A DNA stretch of 64,000 bases, from positions 1,934,001 to 1,998,000 of the forward strand of contig NZ_AP014637.1 in the NCBI RefSeq assembly GCF_000829415.1. Direction: 5' to 3'. This stretch comes from Pseudomonas sp. StFLB209. Its GTDB lineage: Bacteria > Pseudomonadota > Gammaproteobacteria > Pseudomonadales > Pseudomonadaceae. Below, piece by piece: positions 25,105 to 34,187 of the stretch (positions are counted from its first letter, which is position 1; every line of letters starts with the position of its first letter). Below the pieces are notes generated by a model. The model did no database searches and was not told the origin of the DNA. It saw only the letters and a list, made by a program, of their open reading frames with translations. The position numbers were made by a program, and so were the translations under genes.

Positions 25105-25923
25105 TTAGCCACCGACGAAGGCCAGCAGGTCTTCATTGAGTTGCTGTGCATGGGTCACGGCGAAGCCGTGGGGTGCGCCTTTGTAGACTTTCAGTTCGGC
25201 GCCGGCGATCTGTTCGGCGGCACGTTTGCCGGTCACCTCGAACGGCACGATGCTGTCGGCGTCGCCATGGATCACCAGGGTCGGTACATCGACCTTGGCC
25301 AGGTCCGGGCGAAAGTCGGTTGCCGAAAAAGCAGTCACGCAATCCACCGTGCCTTTGAGCGAGGCCAGCAGGGCGATGTTCAGGGTCTGGGTCAGCACGC
25401 CGTCGGAGACTTTCTGGCCGTTATCCAGGCCAAAGAACGGTGTGGCGAAGTCGGAGATAAACTGTGCACGGTCTTTGAGCAGGCCATCCTTGATGCCGTC
25501 GAATACTGACTTGTCCACACCCTCCGGGTGGTCGTCGGTCTTGCCGAAGATCGGTGTCACCGCGCCGAGCAACGCCAGGCGCGCCACACGGGAAGTGCCG
25601 TACTTGCCGATGTAGCGTGACACATCGCCGCCGCCCATCGAGAAGCCCACCAGGGTGATTTCCTTGAGGTCCAGGTGTTCGATCAGGTCATTGATGTCAT
25701 CGGCGAAGGTGTCGTAGTCGTAACCTTCCCACGGCTGGGCGGAGCGGCCGAAACCGCGCCGGTCGAAGGCGATGGTGCGATAGCCGCGGCTGCTCAGGTA
25801 GTGCATCTGGTACTCCCACATGTCTGCATCCAGTGGCCAGCCGTGGCTGAACAGTACCGGTTTGCCTGTACCCCAATCCTTGTAATAGATCTCGGTTCCA
25901 TCGCGGGTAACGAATGTACTCAT
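25105..25923 (-). CDS. Alpha/beta hydrolase, non-haem chloroperoxidase-like
   Basis: A 272-residue hydrolase starting MSTFVTRDGTEIYYKDWG. The oxyanion motif is SHGWPLDADMWE, the nucleophile is Ser in GFSMGGGD, the acid is Asp in HGDADSIVPF and the base is His in PHGFAVTH. The sequence is close to bacterial cofactor-free haloperoxidases/arylesterases, which act as esterases or perhydrolases. ATG at 25923 has GGAG six bases upstream. Monocistronic. Confidence 0.85.
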   Translation of the reverse strand: MSTFVTRDGTEIYYKDWGTGKPVLFSHGWPLDADMWEYQMHYLSSRGYRTIAFDRRGFGRSAQPWEGYDYDTFADDINDLIEHLDLKEITLVGFSMGGGDVSRYIGKYGTSRVARLALLGAVTPIFGKTDDHPEGVDKSVFDGIKDGLLKDRAQFISDFATPFFGLDNGQKVSDGVLTQTLNIALLASLKGTVDCVTAFSATDFRPDLAKVDVPTLVIHGDADSIVPFEVTGKRAAEQIAGAELKVYKGAPHGFAVTHAQQLNEDLLAFVGG

Positions 25924-26109
25924 GACAATCTCCACTGATAGGCGGTTGAGAAGTAGTGACCGCAGCCGTGCTGCGGTAATTCACTATGGTTGATGGCGCG
26001 GCGGATGGCTTGCACGGGTGTGCTGCTTGCGGTGTGGGCGTTGCTGCCGCTACGGGGTAATGCTGATCAGGTAAGCTCAACGCGGTCAGGTGGGAGCCAG
26101 CTCTGTTGG

Positions 26110-26181
26110 CGAAGACGGCGGCAGATTCGAGGCAGATGCTGTGACTTTACTGGCCTCTTCGCGAGCAAGCTCGCTCCTACA
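26110..26181 (+). repeat. 72-bp composite repeat, copy 2
   Basis: CGAAGACGGCGGCAGATTC to the REP-like end GCGAGCAAGCTCGCTCCTACA; same organisation as 18479-18550. It lies between the hydrolase promoter and the LysR stop. Confidence 0.7.
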
Positions 26182-26185
26182 GGAT

Positions 26186-27091
26186 TTATGGGGTGCTTGC
26201 CCCCTGATGCACCGCCGCGCGAATGGCTTCGAGCAGCATGCTGCATGCCGGGTTGTCGTTGTCGCTGCGCCACACCAGGTGCAGTTCGCTCTGGATGCCT
26301 TCACCCAGGTTGATGTCGCGGAACACCACATCGCGAAACACCACGTTGGTGGCGCAGCGTGGCACCAGGGCCAGGCCCATGGCGGCGTTGACCAGCGCCA
26401 GGATGGTCAGTGACGAGCCCAGCCACTGCACATATTCAGGGGCTACGCCGGCGGAGCGGAACATGCCGGTGAGCAGTTCGTTGAATGGTGGGTAGGCCGA
26501 GTGCGAGTACATCAGAAACGGCACCCCGGCCAGGTCTTGTACTGCGACCCGTTCGCTACTGGCCAGCGGGTGGCTGGCCGGTACGGCGAGGACGAAGGGC
26601 TCGCGCACCAGGCATTCGCTTTCATAACCCGGCTGTAGCAAGGGTGCGCGGACGATGCCCAGGTCGATGCGGCGGGCGCGCAGGGCTTCGTGCTGTTGGG
26701 CGGTGTTCATTTCGCTGAGGGCGATCTTCACCTGGGGCTGGCTGAGCCGGGCTTCGGCGATGACCCGTGGCAGAAACTCATACACCGCACTGCCGACGAA
26801 GCTGATGCTCACCGAGCCGATGTCGCCGCGGGCTATGCGCCGCGCCGCCAGCGCCGCCTGTTCGGCACGTTCCAGCAAGTGCTGGGCCTCAATGAAGAAC
26901 GCCCGCCCGGCGGCGGTCAGGGCCACGCTGCGGGTGCTGCGGGTGAATAACTCGACCCCCAGATTGTGTTCCAGCAACTGGATCTGCCGGCTCAGGGGCG
27001 GCTGGGTCATGTTCAGCCGTTCGGCAGCGCGACGAAAGTTGAGTTCCGTGGCCACGGTGGCGAAGCAACGCAGTTGGGCGAGTTCGAACAT
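26186..27091 (-). CDS. LysR-family regulator, probable glucarate regulon
   Basis: A 301-residue LysR protein starting MFELAQLRCFATVATELNFR with HTH FRRAAERLNMTQPPLSRQI and a BenM/CatR-type ligand domain. GGAAG lies 7 bases before the ATG at 27091. It is divergent from the MFS transporter and glucarate dehydratase genes 105 bp away and probably activates them. Confidence 0.85.
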   Translation of the reverse strand: MFELAQLRCFATVATELNFRRAAERLNMTQPPLSRQIQLLEHNLGVELFTRSTRSVALTAAGRAFFIEAQHLLERAEQAALAARRIARGDIGSVSISFVGSAVYEFLPRVIAEARLSQPQVKIALSEMNTAQQHEALRARRIDLGIVRAPLLQPGYESECLVREPFVLAVPASHPLASSERVAVQDLAGVPFLMYSHSAYPPFNELLTGMFRSAGVAPEYVQWLGSSLTILALVNAAMGLALVPRCATNVVFRDVVFRDINLGEGIQSELHLVWRSDNDNPACSMLLEAIRAAVHQGASTP

Positions 27092-27196
27092 TGATATCTT
27101 CCGGGTATCAATCAAGTGTCAGACTGGATTAGACGGGAACAATAGCAGAGCACATGATCGACGCACCTCCACAAAAATAACCATCGGAGCCGTCCC

Positions 27197-28540
27197 ATGC
27201 ATTCTGTCCCTGCTCAAGCAGACCCCGAACTGGTCGCCCGCGCGGTCGCCAAGGTCAAGCGCCACGTACTGCCGCTGTTCGTGGTGATGTTCATCGTCAA
27301 CTACATCGACCGGGTCAATATCGGCTTCGTGCGCAGCCACCTGGAAACCGATCTGGGCATCGGTGCGGCGGCCTACGGGCTGGGCGCCGGGCTGTTTTTC
27401 ATCGGCTATGCGCTGTTCGAAGTACCGTCGAATATTCTGCTGCAACGCTACGGCGCGAAGATCTGGCTGACGCGGATCATGTTCACCTGGGGTGTGGTCG
27501 CCACGGCGATGGCCTTCGTGCCCAATGAAACCTGGTTCTATATCCTGCGCTTTCTGCTCGGTGTGGCCGAAGCCGGGTTTTTCCCTGGTGTGGTGTATTA
27601 CTTCACCAAGTGGTTGCCAGCCGGCGAGCGCGGCAAGGCCATGGCGATTTTTCTCAGTGGCTCGGCGGCGGCCTCGATCATCTCCGGGCCTTTGTCGGGT
27701 GCGCTGTTGAACATCGAAGGGCTGGGCATGCACGGCTGGCAATGGATGTTCTTCATCGAGGGCATGTTCTCGGTGCTGCTGTGCGGTTTTGTCTGGTTCT
27801 GGCTGGACTCGCTGCCCAAGGACGCCAAGTGGCTGAGCCCTGCCGAGTGCCAGGCGCTGACCGCCTGCATCGACGAAGAGCAGCGCCAGCGTGAACTGGC
27901 CAGCGGTGGCGTCGAGGTGCATCAGTCGTCGCTGCGCCTGCTGCGCGACCCGCAGATCCTGCTGTTCTGCTTTCTGTATTTCTCCATCTCGCTGACCATC
28001 TACGGCTGCACCTTCTGGCTGCCGAGCATCATCCGCTCGATGGGCGGGCTGGGCGACTTTCAGGTCGGGCTGTTCAACTCGATTCCGTGGATCATCTCGG
28101 TGGTCGCCATGTACGCCTTTGCCAGCCTGGCGGCACGCTTCAAGTGGCAACAGGCCTGGGCTTCGGCGGCCTTCATCATCGCGGCGGTGGGGCTGTTCAT
28201 GTCGACCACCGGCGGGCCGGTGTTCTCATTCGTGGCGATCTGTTTCGCGGCCATTGGCTTCAAGGCGGCATCTTCGCTGTTCTGGCCGATCCCCCAGAGT
28301 TATCTGGATGCGCGGATCGCCGCCGGGGTGATCGCGCTGATCAACTCGGTGGGCAGCCTCGGCGGCTTCGTCGCCCCGGCCACCTTTGGCTACCTGGAGC
28401 AGAGCACCGGTTCTATTGAAGGCGGGCTGATTGGCCTGGCCTCGGTGTCGCTGATCGCCGGCATTCTGGTGTTCATGACTCGCACCCTCAAAGGCCAGGG
28501 CAAGGGCGCCAAGCCAGCCCCATCGGCCAGCGCGGCCTGA
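27197..28540 (+). CDS. MFS transporter, probable glucarate/galactarate transporter
   Basis: A 447-residue ACS-family transporter: NYIDRVNIGFV in helix 1, FEVPSNILLQRYGAKIWLTR in loop 2-3, and GVAEAGFFPGVVYYFTKWLP in helix 4-5. Its position directly before glucarate dehydratase suggests D-glucarate or a related aldarate as substrate. A hairpin separates the two genes. Confidence 0.85.
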   Translation: MHSVPAQADPELVARAVAKVKRHVLPLFVVMFIVNYIDRVNIGFVRSHLETDLGIGAAAYGLGAGLFFIGYALFEVPSNILLQRYGAKIWLTRIMFTWGVVATAMAFVPNETWFYILRFLLGVAEAGFFPGVVYYFTKWLPAGERGKAMAIFLSGSAAASIISGPLSGALLNIEGLGMHGWQWMFFIEGMFSVLLCGFVWFWLDSLPKDAKWLSPAECQALTACIDEEQRQRELASGGVEVHQSSLRLLRDPQILLFCFLYFSISLTIYGCTFWLPSIIRSMGGLGDFQVGLFNSIPWIISVVAMYAFASLAARFKWQQAWASAAFIIAAVGLFMSTTGGPVFSFVAICFAAIGFKAASSLFWPIPQSYLDARIAAGVIALINSVGSLGGFVAPATFGYLEQSTGSIEGGLIGLASVSLIAGILVFMTRTLKGQGKGAKPAPSASAA

Positions 28541-28558
28541 CTTTCCGACCTTACCCCG

Positions 28559-28580
28559 CTCGGGCAGTGCGCTGCCCGAG
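28559..28580 (+). terminator. Intercistronic hairpin
   Basis: CTCGGGCAG-TGCG-CTGCCCGAG between transporter and glucarate dehydratase; no T-run, so likely an attenuator or mRNA stabiliser. Confidence 0.5.
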
Positions 28581-28616
28581 GTGGACGATTTCGCCCTGCT
28601 AACGGAGCTACTCCTT

Positions 28617-29891
28617 ATGAAAATCAAACAGGTTCGTGTCACCCCGATTGCCTTCCGTGATGCGCCGTTGCTCAACGCCAGCGGCATTCATGAACCCTAT
28701 GCCCTGCGCTCGATCATCGAAGTCGAGAGTGACAGTGGCCTGATCGGCCTGGGTGAGAGTTATGGCGATGCGCCGGTGCTGGCGGTGTTGCAGGCCATGC
28801 AAGGCAGCCTGGTGGGCCTGGACCCTTTCGACCTCAATGGCCTGCGCACGCGGGTGGTCAAGACCGTGGCGGGCTTGCAGCCGGTGAGCGGCGGGGCCGA
28901 GCTGGCACCGGGGTCGCACCCGAGCAAGCAGGTGGCCAATGCCTATTCGGCTTTCGAGGTGGCGTTTCTCGACCTGCAGGCCCGTTCGCTGGGCATGCCG
29001 CTGGTCAACTTGCTCGGCGGGGCCGTGCGTCGCGAGGTGCCGTTCAGCGCTTATCTGTTCTTCAAGTACGCTGAACACATTGGCTCGCCGTACAAGCCCG
29101 ACCGCTGGGGCGAGGGCATCAGCCCGGAGCAGATCGTCGCCCAGGCGCGGACCATGATCGAGGAGAACGGCTTCAAGAGCATCAAGCTCAAGGCCGGTAC
29201 GATCCTCGGGCCGGAGCATGAAGTGGCGTGCATCGAGGCGCTGCGCCAGGCGTTTCCTGAAGCGCCGCTGCGCATCGACCCGAACGGTAACTGGTCAGTG
29301 GACACCTCACTGCGGATGGCCGAGCGGTTGGGCGATGCCCTGGAATACTTTGAGGATCCGTGTCCGGGCCTGGAGGGCATGGCCGAGGTGCACAAGCGCA
29401 CCGGCCTGCCGCTGGCGACCAACATGGTGGTCACCGACTTCGACGAGTTCCGTCGCAGCGTAGCGCTTGACAGTGTGCAGATTGTTCTGGCCGACCATCA
29501 CTATTGGGGCGGGTTGCGCGATACGCAGACCCTGGCGCGGATGTGCGACACCTTCGGCCTCGGGGTGTCGATGCATTCCAACTCGCACCTGGGCATCAGC
29601 CTGATGGCCATGACCCATGTGGCGGCGGCGGTGCCGAACCTGGCTTATGCCTGCGACACCCATTACCCATGGCAGGAGCCCGATGAAGAGGTGATCAAGG
29701 GCGGCAAGCTGCCGATCGTGGGCGGCTGTGTGGCGCTCAGTGATGCGCCGGGGCTGGGGGTAGAGCTGGACTACGACCAGTTGGGCAAGCTCAACGACCT
29801 GTACCACAGTTGCGGCATTCGCTCGCGCAACGACGTGACCCAGATGCAGAAGTACCGCCCGGACTGGACGGCGCTCAAACCACGCTTCTGA
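28617..29891 (+). CDS. gudD: Glucarate dehydratase
   Basis: A 424-residue enolase-superfamily enzyme that dehydrates D-glucarate to 5-dehydro-4-deoxyglucarate. The KxK motif is in SIKLKAGTIL; metal ligands are Asp in RIDPNGNWS, Glu in YFEDPCPG and the following Asn; catalytic His is in SMHSNSHLGIS. Length and motifs match GudD rather than mandelate racemase. ATG at 28617; an open extension to 28581 lies in the spacer. Confidence 0.92.
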   Translation: MKIKQVRVTPIAFRDAPLLNASGIHEPYALRSIIEVESDSGLIGLGESYGDAPVLAVLQAMQGSLVGLDPFDLNGLRTRVVKTVAGLQPVSGGAELAPGSHPSKQVANAYSAFEVAFLDLQARSLGMPLVNLLGGAVRREVPFSAYLFFKYAEHIGSPYKPDRWGEGISPEQIVAQARTMIEENGFKSIKLKAGTILGPEHEVACIEALRQAFPEAPLRIDPNGNWSVDTSLRMAERLGDALEYFEDPCPGLEGMAEVHKRTGLPLATNMVVTDFDEFRRSVALDSVQIVLADHHYWGGLRDTQTLARMCDTFGLGVSMHSNSHLGISLMAMTHVAAAVPNLAYACDTHYPWQEPDEEVIKGGKLPIVGGCVALSDAPGLGVELDYDQLGKLNDLYHSCGIRSRNDVTQMQKYRPDWTALKPRF

Positions 29892-29892
29892 A

Positions 29893-30675
29893 TCAGCAGG
29901 CGGGGTCCGGTGCATGACAGGCCAGCGCGGTGCGCGCTGGCAGGTAGGCGTCATGAATACGCGCTACCTCGCCGCTGTCTTGCAGGCTGAGGATGGCCTG
30001 GTTGATGGCGGGCAGCAGGGCTGCGTGTTTTTTGTTGAGCATCATGGCCAGCGGCGCTTCGCTGAGCTGGCCGCCGCGGCTAAATTGCGCCGGGTCGATC
30101 TGGTGGGTGACGATCAGATAGTTGTACAGGTCATCGACCATCGCCACGGCATCCACCCGTCCTGCCTGTAACAGTTCCAGCAGCGCAAGATCCTGAGAGG
30201 TTTCCAGCTTCATCAAGCGCCCGGCCTCGAACGCCGGGTCCAGGCGTGGATAGTTGTAGCCCCGGACCATGCCGATGGTCAGGTTCTGCAAGGTGTCGAC
30301 CGGCTTGTCCCGGGCCGGGTGATCCTTGGCGAAATACAGGTATTCACGGACTTTCAGGTACGGCACGGAAAACACATAGCGCTCGGCTACTTCAGGCGTT
30401 TGCCAGTTTTTCGATTCGGCATAGCTGAGGTCGAGTTGCTCTTTATCGAGCATGGCTTGCAGGCGATTGACCGGGTAAGACACGAAGCGTGTCTGGATGG
30501 CGGCCTTTTCGAGGATTTTCCGGGTGATGTCCACCGCAATACCTTGCAGGTTCTGCTGCTCGTCGCTGTAGCTGAACGGTCGCCACTCCGAGCCGCCGGC
30601 CAGCCAGCTCTGGGCCATGCCGAGGTTTGGCAGCCAGGCCAGCGCGCAGGCCATGATCAGTGTTCGCAAGCCCAT
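29893..30675 (-). CDS. Periplasmic substrate-binding protein (SBP_bac_3 type)
   Basis: A 260-residue secreted protein with signal peptide MGLRTLIMACALAWLPNLG cleaved near GMAQ, followed by GGSEWRPFSYSDEQQNLQGI typical of family 3 solute-binding proteins. No ABC permease or sensor kinase is adjacent, so it may be an orphan binding protein for polar amino acids. It is convergent with gudD; AGGA precedes the start. Confidence 0.8.
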   Translation of the reverse strand: MGLRTLIMACALAWLPNLGMAQSWLAGGSEWRPFSYSDEQQNLQGIAVDITRKILEKAAIQTRFVSYPVNRLQAMLDKEQLDLSYAESKNWQTPEVAERYVFSVPYLKVREYLYFAKDHPARDKPVDTLQNLTIGMVRGYNYPRLDPAFEAGRLMKLETSQDLALLELLQAGRVDAVAMVDDLYNYLIVTHQIDPAQFSRGGQLSEAPLAMMLNKKHAALLPAINQAILSLQDSGEVARIHDAYLPARTALACHAPDPAC

Positions 30676-30791
30676 GCCTGAATTCCTTTCTAGGTGTCTG
30701 CGGGTGGCCCATGATAGGGGCTGAGCATGGCAGGCATGTTATCCATGTCATGAAAGTGCGCAAATTATCCATTCTCTTGAGGGATGAACGG

Positions 30792-32666
30792 TCACAGCTG
30801 TGGTAGCACGTAATGGCGTACCACATACAGCGAGCCCTCGGCGCTCAGGTGGCCGTCATCGATCTGCAGCAGCTCGTCATTACTGCCCAGGCGTGCCAGG
30901 CAGCCTTGCTGGTTGCACAACTGCTCGATCAACGAAACGAAGCGGATGCTGGTCGGGTCGATGAGGTGCCGGGTGGCCTGGTCCACGGCCATCAAATGCC
31001 GGTTCAGGGCCGGGTCGTTGATGTAAGGCTCGCGCTGTTCCCAGTGGCGGTTGGCGATCACGCTGGGCAACGACGGGCTCCACTGTGGCACCGGGCCTAC
31101 CAGTACGATGTGCTTGACGCCGTAATCCCTCAAGCGTGCCGCCAGGGCATTCCAGGCGGTCTGGTCGTGATTGTCTTTCTGGGCCATGACCACGACGTCC
31201 GGGCGCAACTGCTCGACGCTGTCCCAGGCCAGCCGCGTGGCGTAGTCGCAGGCCCGGCCGCTGGCGCCACGTCGGTCGATGGCGGTAAAGCGCGCAGGGC
31301 AACTGGCCGAGGTGACCTGATAGAACGGCGTACCCGCTGGCAGCAGGGTACGCAGGCCCAACGACAAAGCCTGGGCATGGGAGTCGCCCCACAGCAGCAC
31401 GCCACCCTCACCCTGGCGGCGGGTGCAGCTTGCGTCGATCTGTGTTTGACCGCGTTGGGTGAACGCCGAGAAGGCATCGCACTTGAGCCAGTAGGGTTCA
31501 TAGAGGTTATTTTGCTTATCCACGTAACGCTGGATAAAACGGGCTTTATCAGACGTACTGATGCTGCGCGCTTGTAATACCACCCCTTCAGATAGGCTAA
31601 CCGTCACCCCACTCACAAACACCAGAGTGATCAGGGTCGACAGGGCGGTGAGCTTCCTGGCGGGTGCCGGGCGGCTGTTGCCGCCGGGTTTTTCTACCAG
31701 CCGGTAAGAGGCCATGCCCAGCAGCAGGGCGGCACTTATACCCAGCATGACGTTGTGCGTATCGCCCAGCCAGCCGGCGTAGTTCATTACCACCACCACT
31801 GGCCAGTGCCACAGGTACAGCGAGTAAGACAGGCTGCCGAGCCACTGTGCCAGCGGATTACCGGTCACCGGCGAGTCTTGCCTCGCAGCGGCGATCATCG
31901 CCCAGGTTCCCAGTACCGGCAGCAGTACCAGGTAACCGGACCACGCCTGCTGAACCTTGATGAAGGCAAAACTGAACAGGATCAGGCCCAGGCCCAGACC
32001 TTCAAGCCAACGCTGTTGGGCTGGCTTGAGTTTGACCGGAAACACACAGGCCACCGCCCCCAGCAGCAGTTCCCAGGCGCGGGTCGGCAGCAGATAGAAC
32101 GCCGGTTCCGGCCAGTACCGCGAGGCTGCCAGGCACAAGGCAAAGCTTGCCAGGCAACCGGCGACAATCCAGCCGCGCAGCGCATTGAGCCCCACCAGCC
32201 GCTTGAGCAGCAGCAGGACCACGGGGTAGAGCAGGTAGAACTGCCATTCCACTGACAACGACCAGGTGTGCAGCAGCCATTTCTCATGGGCATCGGCGGT
32301 GAAGTAACCGGCTTCGCGCCAGTAGACGATGTTGGAGACGAAGCCCAGGCTGGCGGCCACGTGTTTGCCCAGCGCGGCGTAATCCAGAGGCAACAGGTAG
32401 AACCAGCCGCCGCCCAGCAGCACCAGGCACAACACCGCCAGTGCCGGGATGATCCGTTGCGCCCGCGAGCGATAGAACTGCACCAGGCTGAAGCTCTGGT
32501 TACCCAGGCCACGCAGGACGATGCCGGTGATCAGGTAGCCGGAGATGACGAAAAATACGTCGACCCCGGCAAAACCGCCGGGCAGCCAGGCCGGATGAAA
32601 GTGGTACAGCAGCACGCCAAACACGGCGATGGCACGCAGGCCGTTGATGTCTTTTCTGAAGGTCAT
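30792..32666 (-). CDS. OafA/YrhL-type acyltransferase with SGNH domain
   Basis: A 624-residue protein. Residues 1-345 are a ten-helix acyltransferase-3 domain (FRKDINGLRAIAVFGVLLYH, GVDVFFVISGYLI, HTWSLSVEWQFYL); the C-terminal part is a periplasmic SGNH domain with LLWGDSHAQALSL and the His/Asp motif DDGHLSAEG. Such enzymes O-acetylate lipopolysaccharide O-antigen or other glycans. It lies near a glycosidase and a ligase-like gene, though separated by a repeat region. Confidence 0.88.
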   Translation of the reverse strand: MTFRKDINGLRAIAVFGVLLYHFHPAWLPGGFAGVDVFFVISGYLITGIVLRGLGNQSFSLVQFYRSRAQRIIPALAVLCLVLLGGGWFYLLPLDYAALGKHVAASLGFVSNIVYWREAGYFTADAHEKWLLHTWSLSVEWQFYLLYPVVLLLLKRLVGLNALRGWIVAGCLASFALCLAASRYWPEPAFYLLPTRAWELLLGAVACVFPVKLKPAQQRWLEGLGLGLILFSFAFIKVQQAWSGYLVLLPVLGTWAMIAAARQDSPVTGNPLAQWLGSLSYSLYLWHWPVVVVMNYAGWLGDTHNVMLGISAALLLGMASYRLVEKPGGNSRPAPARKLTALSTLITLVFVSGVTVSLSEGVVLQARSISTSDKARFIQRYVDKQNNLYEPYWLKCDAFSAFTQRGQTQIDASCTRRQGEGGVLLWGDSHAQALSLGLRTLLPAGTPFYQVTSASCPARFTAIDRRGASGRACDYATRLAWDSVEQLRPDVVVMAQKDNHDQTAWNALAARLRDYGVKHIVLVGPVPQWSPSLPSVIANRHWEQREPYINDPALNRHLMAVDQATRHLIDPTSIRFVSLIEQLCNQQGCLARLGSNDELLQIDDGHLSAEGSLYVVRHYVLPQL

Positions 32667-32682
32667 GGGAGAGCAACCGGTA

Positions 32683-32717
32683 TTAAGGGCAATACTGTTC
32701 GTTTAGGTACTGTATGC
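32683..32717 (-). repeat. 36-bp-type repeat, divergent inverted copy
   Basis: Reading leftward it contains GAACAGTATTG followed by a TTAA end, as in the 36-bp repeat; it is inverted relative to 32832-32864 and flanks the same composite repeat. Confidence 0.5.
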
Positions 32718-32723
32718 CCTCGG

Positions 32724-32793
32724 TGGGAGCGAGCTTGCTCGCGAAGAGGCCAGTAAAAACACTACATCTGCTGTGAATGTGCCGCCGTCTTCG
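32724..32793 (-). repeat. 72-bp composite repeat, inverted copy 3
   Basis: Reverse complement of the 18479-18550 type; similarity continues to about 32830 with the GC-rich CCGGTGGG end also found at 18452. Confidence 0.7.
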
Positions 32794-32831
32794 TCGGCAA
32801 CCGGAGCGCCGGCCGGCCACTCCCACCGGGT

Positions 32832-32864
32832 ATGCGGCGTTTATCCGAACAGTATTGGTATTAA
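32832..32864 (+). repeat. 36-bp-type repeat, copy 3
   Basis: Begins ATGCGGCGTTTATCCGAAC and ends GGTATTAA, overlapping the last bases before the glycoside hydrolase stop. Confidence 0.65.
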
Positions 32865-32867
32865 GAG

Positions 32868-34178
32868 TCAGGGGGTCAGGCGGATGATCTTGGGAAAGTC
32901 GTCGAGGCGTACCGATGCGGTGCAGTGCTCGCCTGCGCATTGCCATGACTGCTCGCTGGCGACCTCGCCATTGGCGGCCCGGCGGGTGTCGAGCAGGCGC
33001 ACCGGCCCTTGCACAGGCGCGTGGCTGATCAGGCCAAGCTCAAGCGGCTTGCCGACGGTCCAGGCCACCAGCACGCGCTGCTGGCCGTTGCTGAAGTACA
33101 ACTGGTAGGTCGGCCCGGACACCACACTGGCCTCAGCGTTATAGGCGAAGTCCCTGACCACCGGGGCAATGGCCCGCATCATGGTCCAGGCCGGTTTGGG
33201 CGACAGGTCTTCGTTGAGGATGCCGAAGTTGTGTTCCTGGTCGAAGCGGTCGGGGCCATCGTTGTACAGGTCGTACCACCACATGCCCTTGACGTTGGGA
33301 ATGCTGCGCGCCAGAAACCAGATGCGTGCCATGTACAGCGCCTGGGTCATTTCACTGACCCCGCAGGCCCCTTTGTGGCTGGGCCAGCCGACTTCCGTGA
33401 GGTAGATCGGGATCGCCCGCCCGGCCTTGTTGCGGATATTTTCTTCGTAGTCGCTGACCCAGCGCCCCCAGGCTTCGGGAGTTCTGCCGTTGTTGCCTGC
33501 GCAATGCACATAGGGGTGGATCGACAAACCGTCTACCAGCGCCAGGGTATCGCTGTCGATCAGTTGATCGGCAAAGCCGTGGTCCATGCCTTCGGGGGTC
33601 ACCGCCCCTGCGAGAATCAGTGCCTTGTTGCCGGGGGCGGCCTGGGTATTGGCGCGCAGCACCGGCACAGTCTTGCGGACCAGTGCCGCGTAGTCCTGAG
33701 CCAGTTGGCGGTCGCGCGGCCCCTGCAGGTCCCACTCGTTCCAGATTTCGTAATAGCTGACCCGGTTGCCCAGTTGCCGGCTGACGTAATCGACATAGTT
33801 GAGGAACGGCCCGGTAACTTCAGGTGTACGCGGCTTGGCGTTGTCGTGAAAGTGGGTGCTATAGCCAAGAATCGCCAAGCGTTCGAGTTGCAGGCTGTTG
33901 GCTTGCTCCAGATAGCGACGCCACTGCGGGATGATCCGCAACTCATTGCGCTTGGGCTCGGCAGTGGACCAGAACACATCGTCCTTGACCGCACTGAAGC
34001 CGGCTTCGGCCGCCAGCTTCAGCGGCGCTTCGACGGGCCGCTCGACATTCATCAGGTGGGTCGAGATACCGAGGATGAACGGCGGCGGTTCGCTGGCTGG
34101 CTCGGCATGGGCGGTCGCCAGCCCGCTCAGCCAGCCGGCGAGCACCAGCAGCCTGGTGCGAGATAGAGCATGCAGCAT
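32868..34178 (-). CDS. Secreted clan-A glycoside hydrolase (GH39/PslG-like)
   Basis: A 436-residue protein with a signal peptide ending near TAHAEP. The barrel shows the acid/base NEWDL in YYEIWNEWD and a probable nucleophile Glu in IYLTEVGWPS, both standard clan-A positions. PslG-type hydrolases trim exopolysaccharide in the periplasm. Its start lies 9 bases after the stop of an O-antigen-ligase-like membrane protein, so the two are one operon, probably for making or trimming a surface polysaccharide. Confidence 0.78.
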   Translation of the reverse strand: MLHALSRTRLLVLAGWLSGLATAHAEPASEPPPFILGISTHLMNVERPVEAPLKLAAEAGFSAVKDDVFWSTAEPKRNELRIIPQWRRYLEQANSLQLERLAILGYSTHFHDNAKPRTPEVTGPFLNYVDYVSRQLGNRVSYYEIWNEWDLQGPRDRQLAQDYAALVRKTVPVLRANTQAAPGNKALILAGAVTPEGMDHGFADQLIDSDTLALVDGLSIHPYVHCAGNNGRTPEAWGRWVSDYEENIRNKAGRAIPIYLTEVGWPSHKGACGVSEMTQALYMARIWFLARSIPNVKGMWWYDLYNDGPDRFDQEHNFGILNEDLSPKPAWTMMRAIAPVVRDFAYNAEASVVSGPTYQLYFSNGQQRVLVAWTVGKPLELGLISHAPVQGPVRLLDTRRAANGEVASEQSWQCAGEHCTASVRLDDFPKIIRLTP

Positions 34179-34187
34179 GACGGGGCC

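Noticed and set aside
33009..34166. 385-codon open frame on the plus strand
   Set aside because: Antisense to the glycoside hydrolase; no recognisable sequence.
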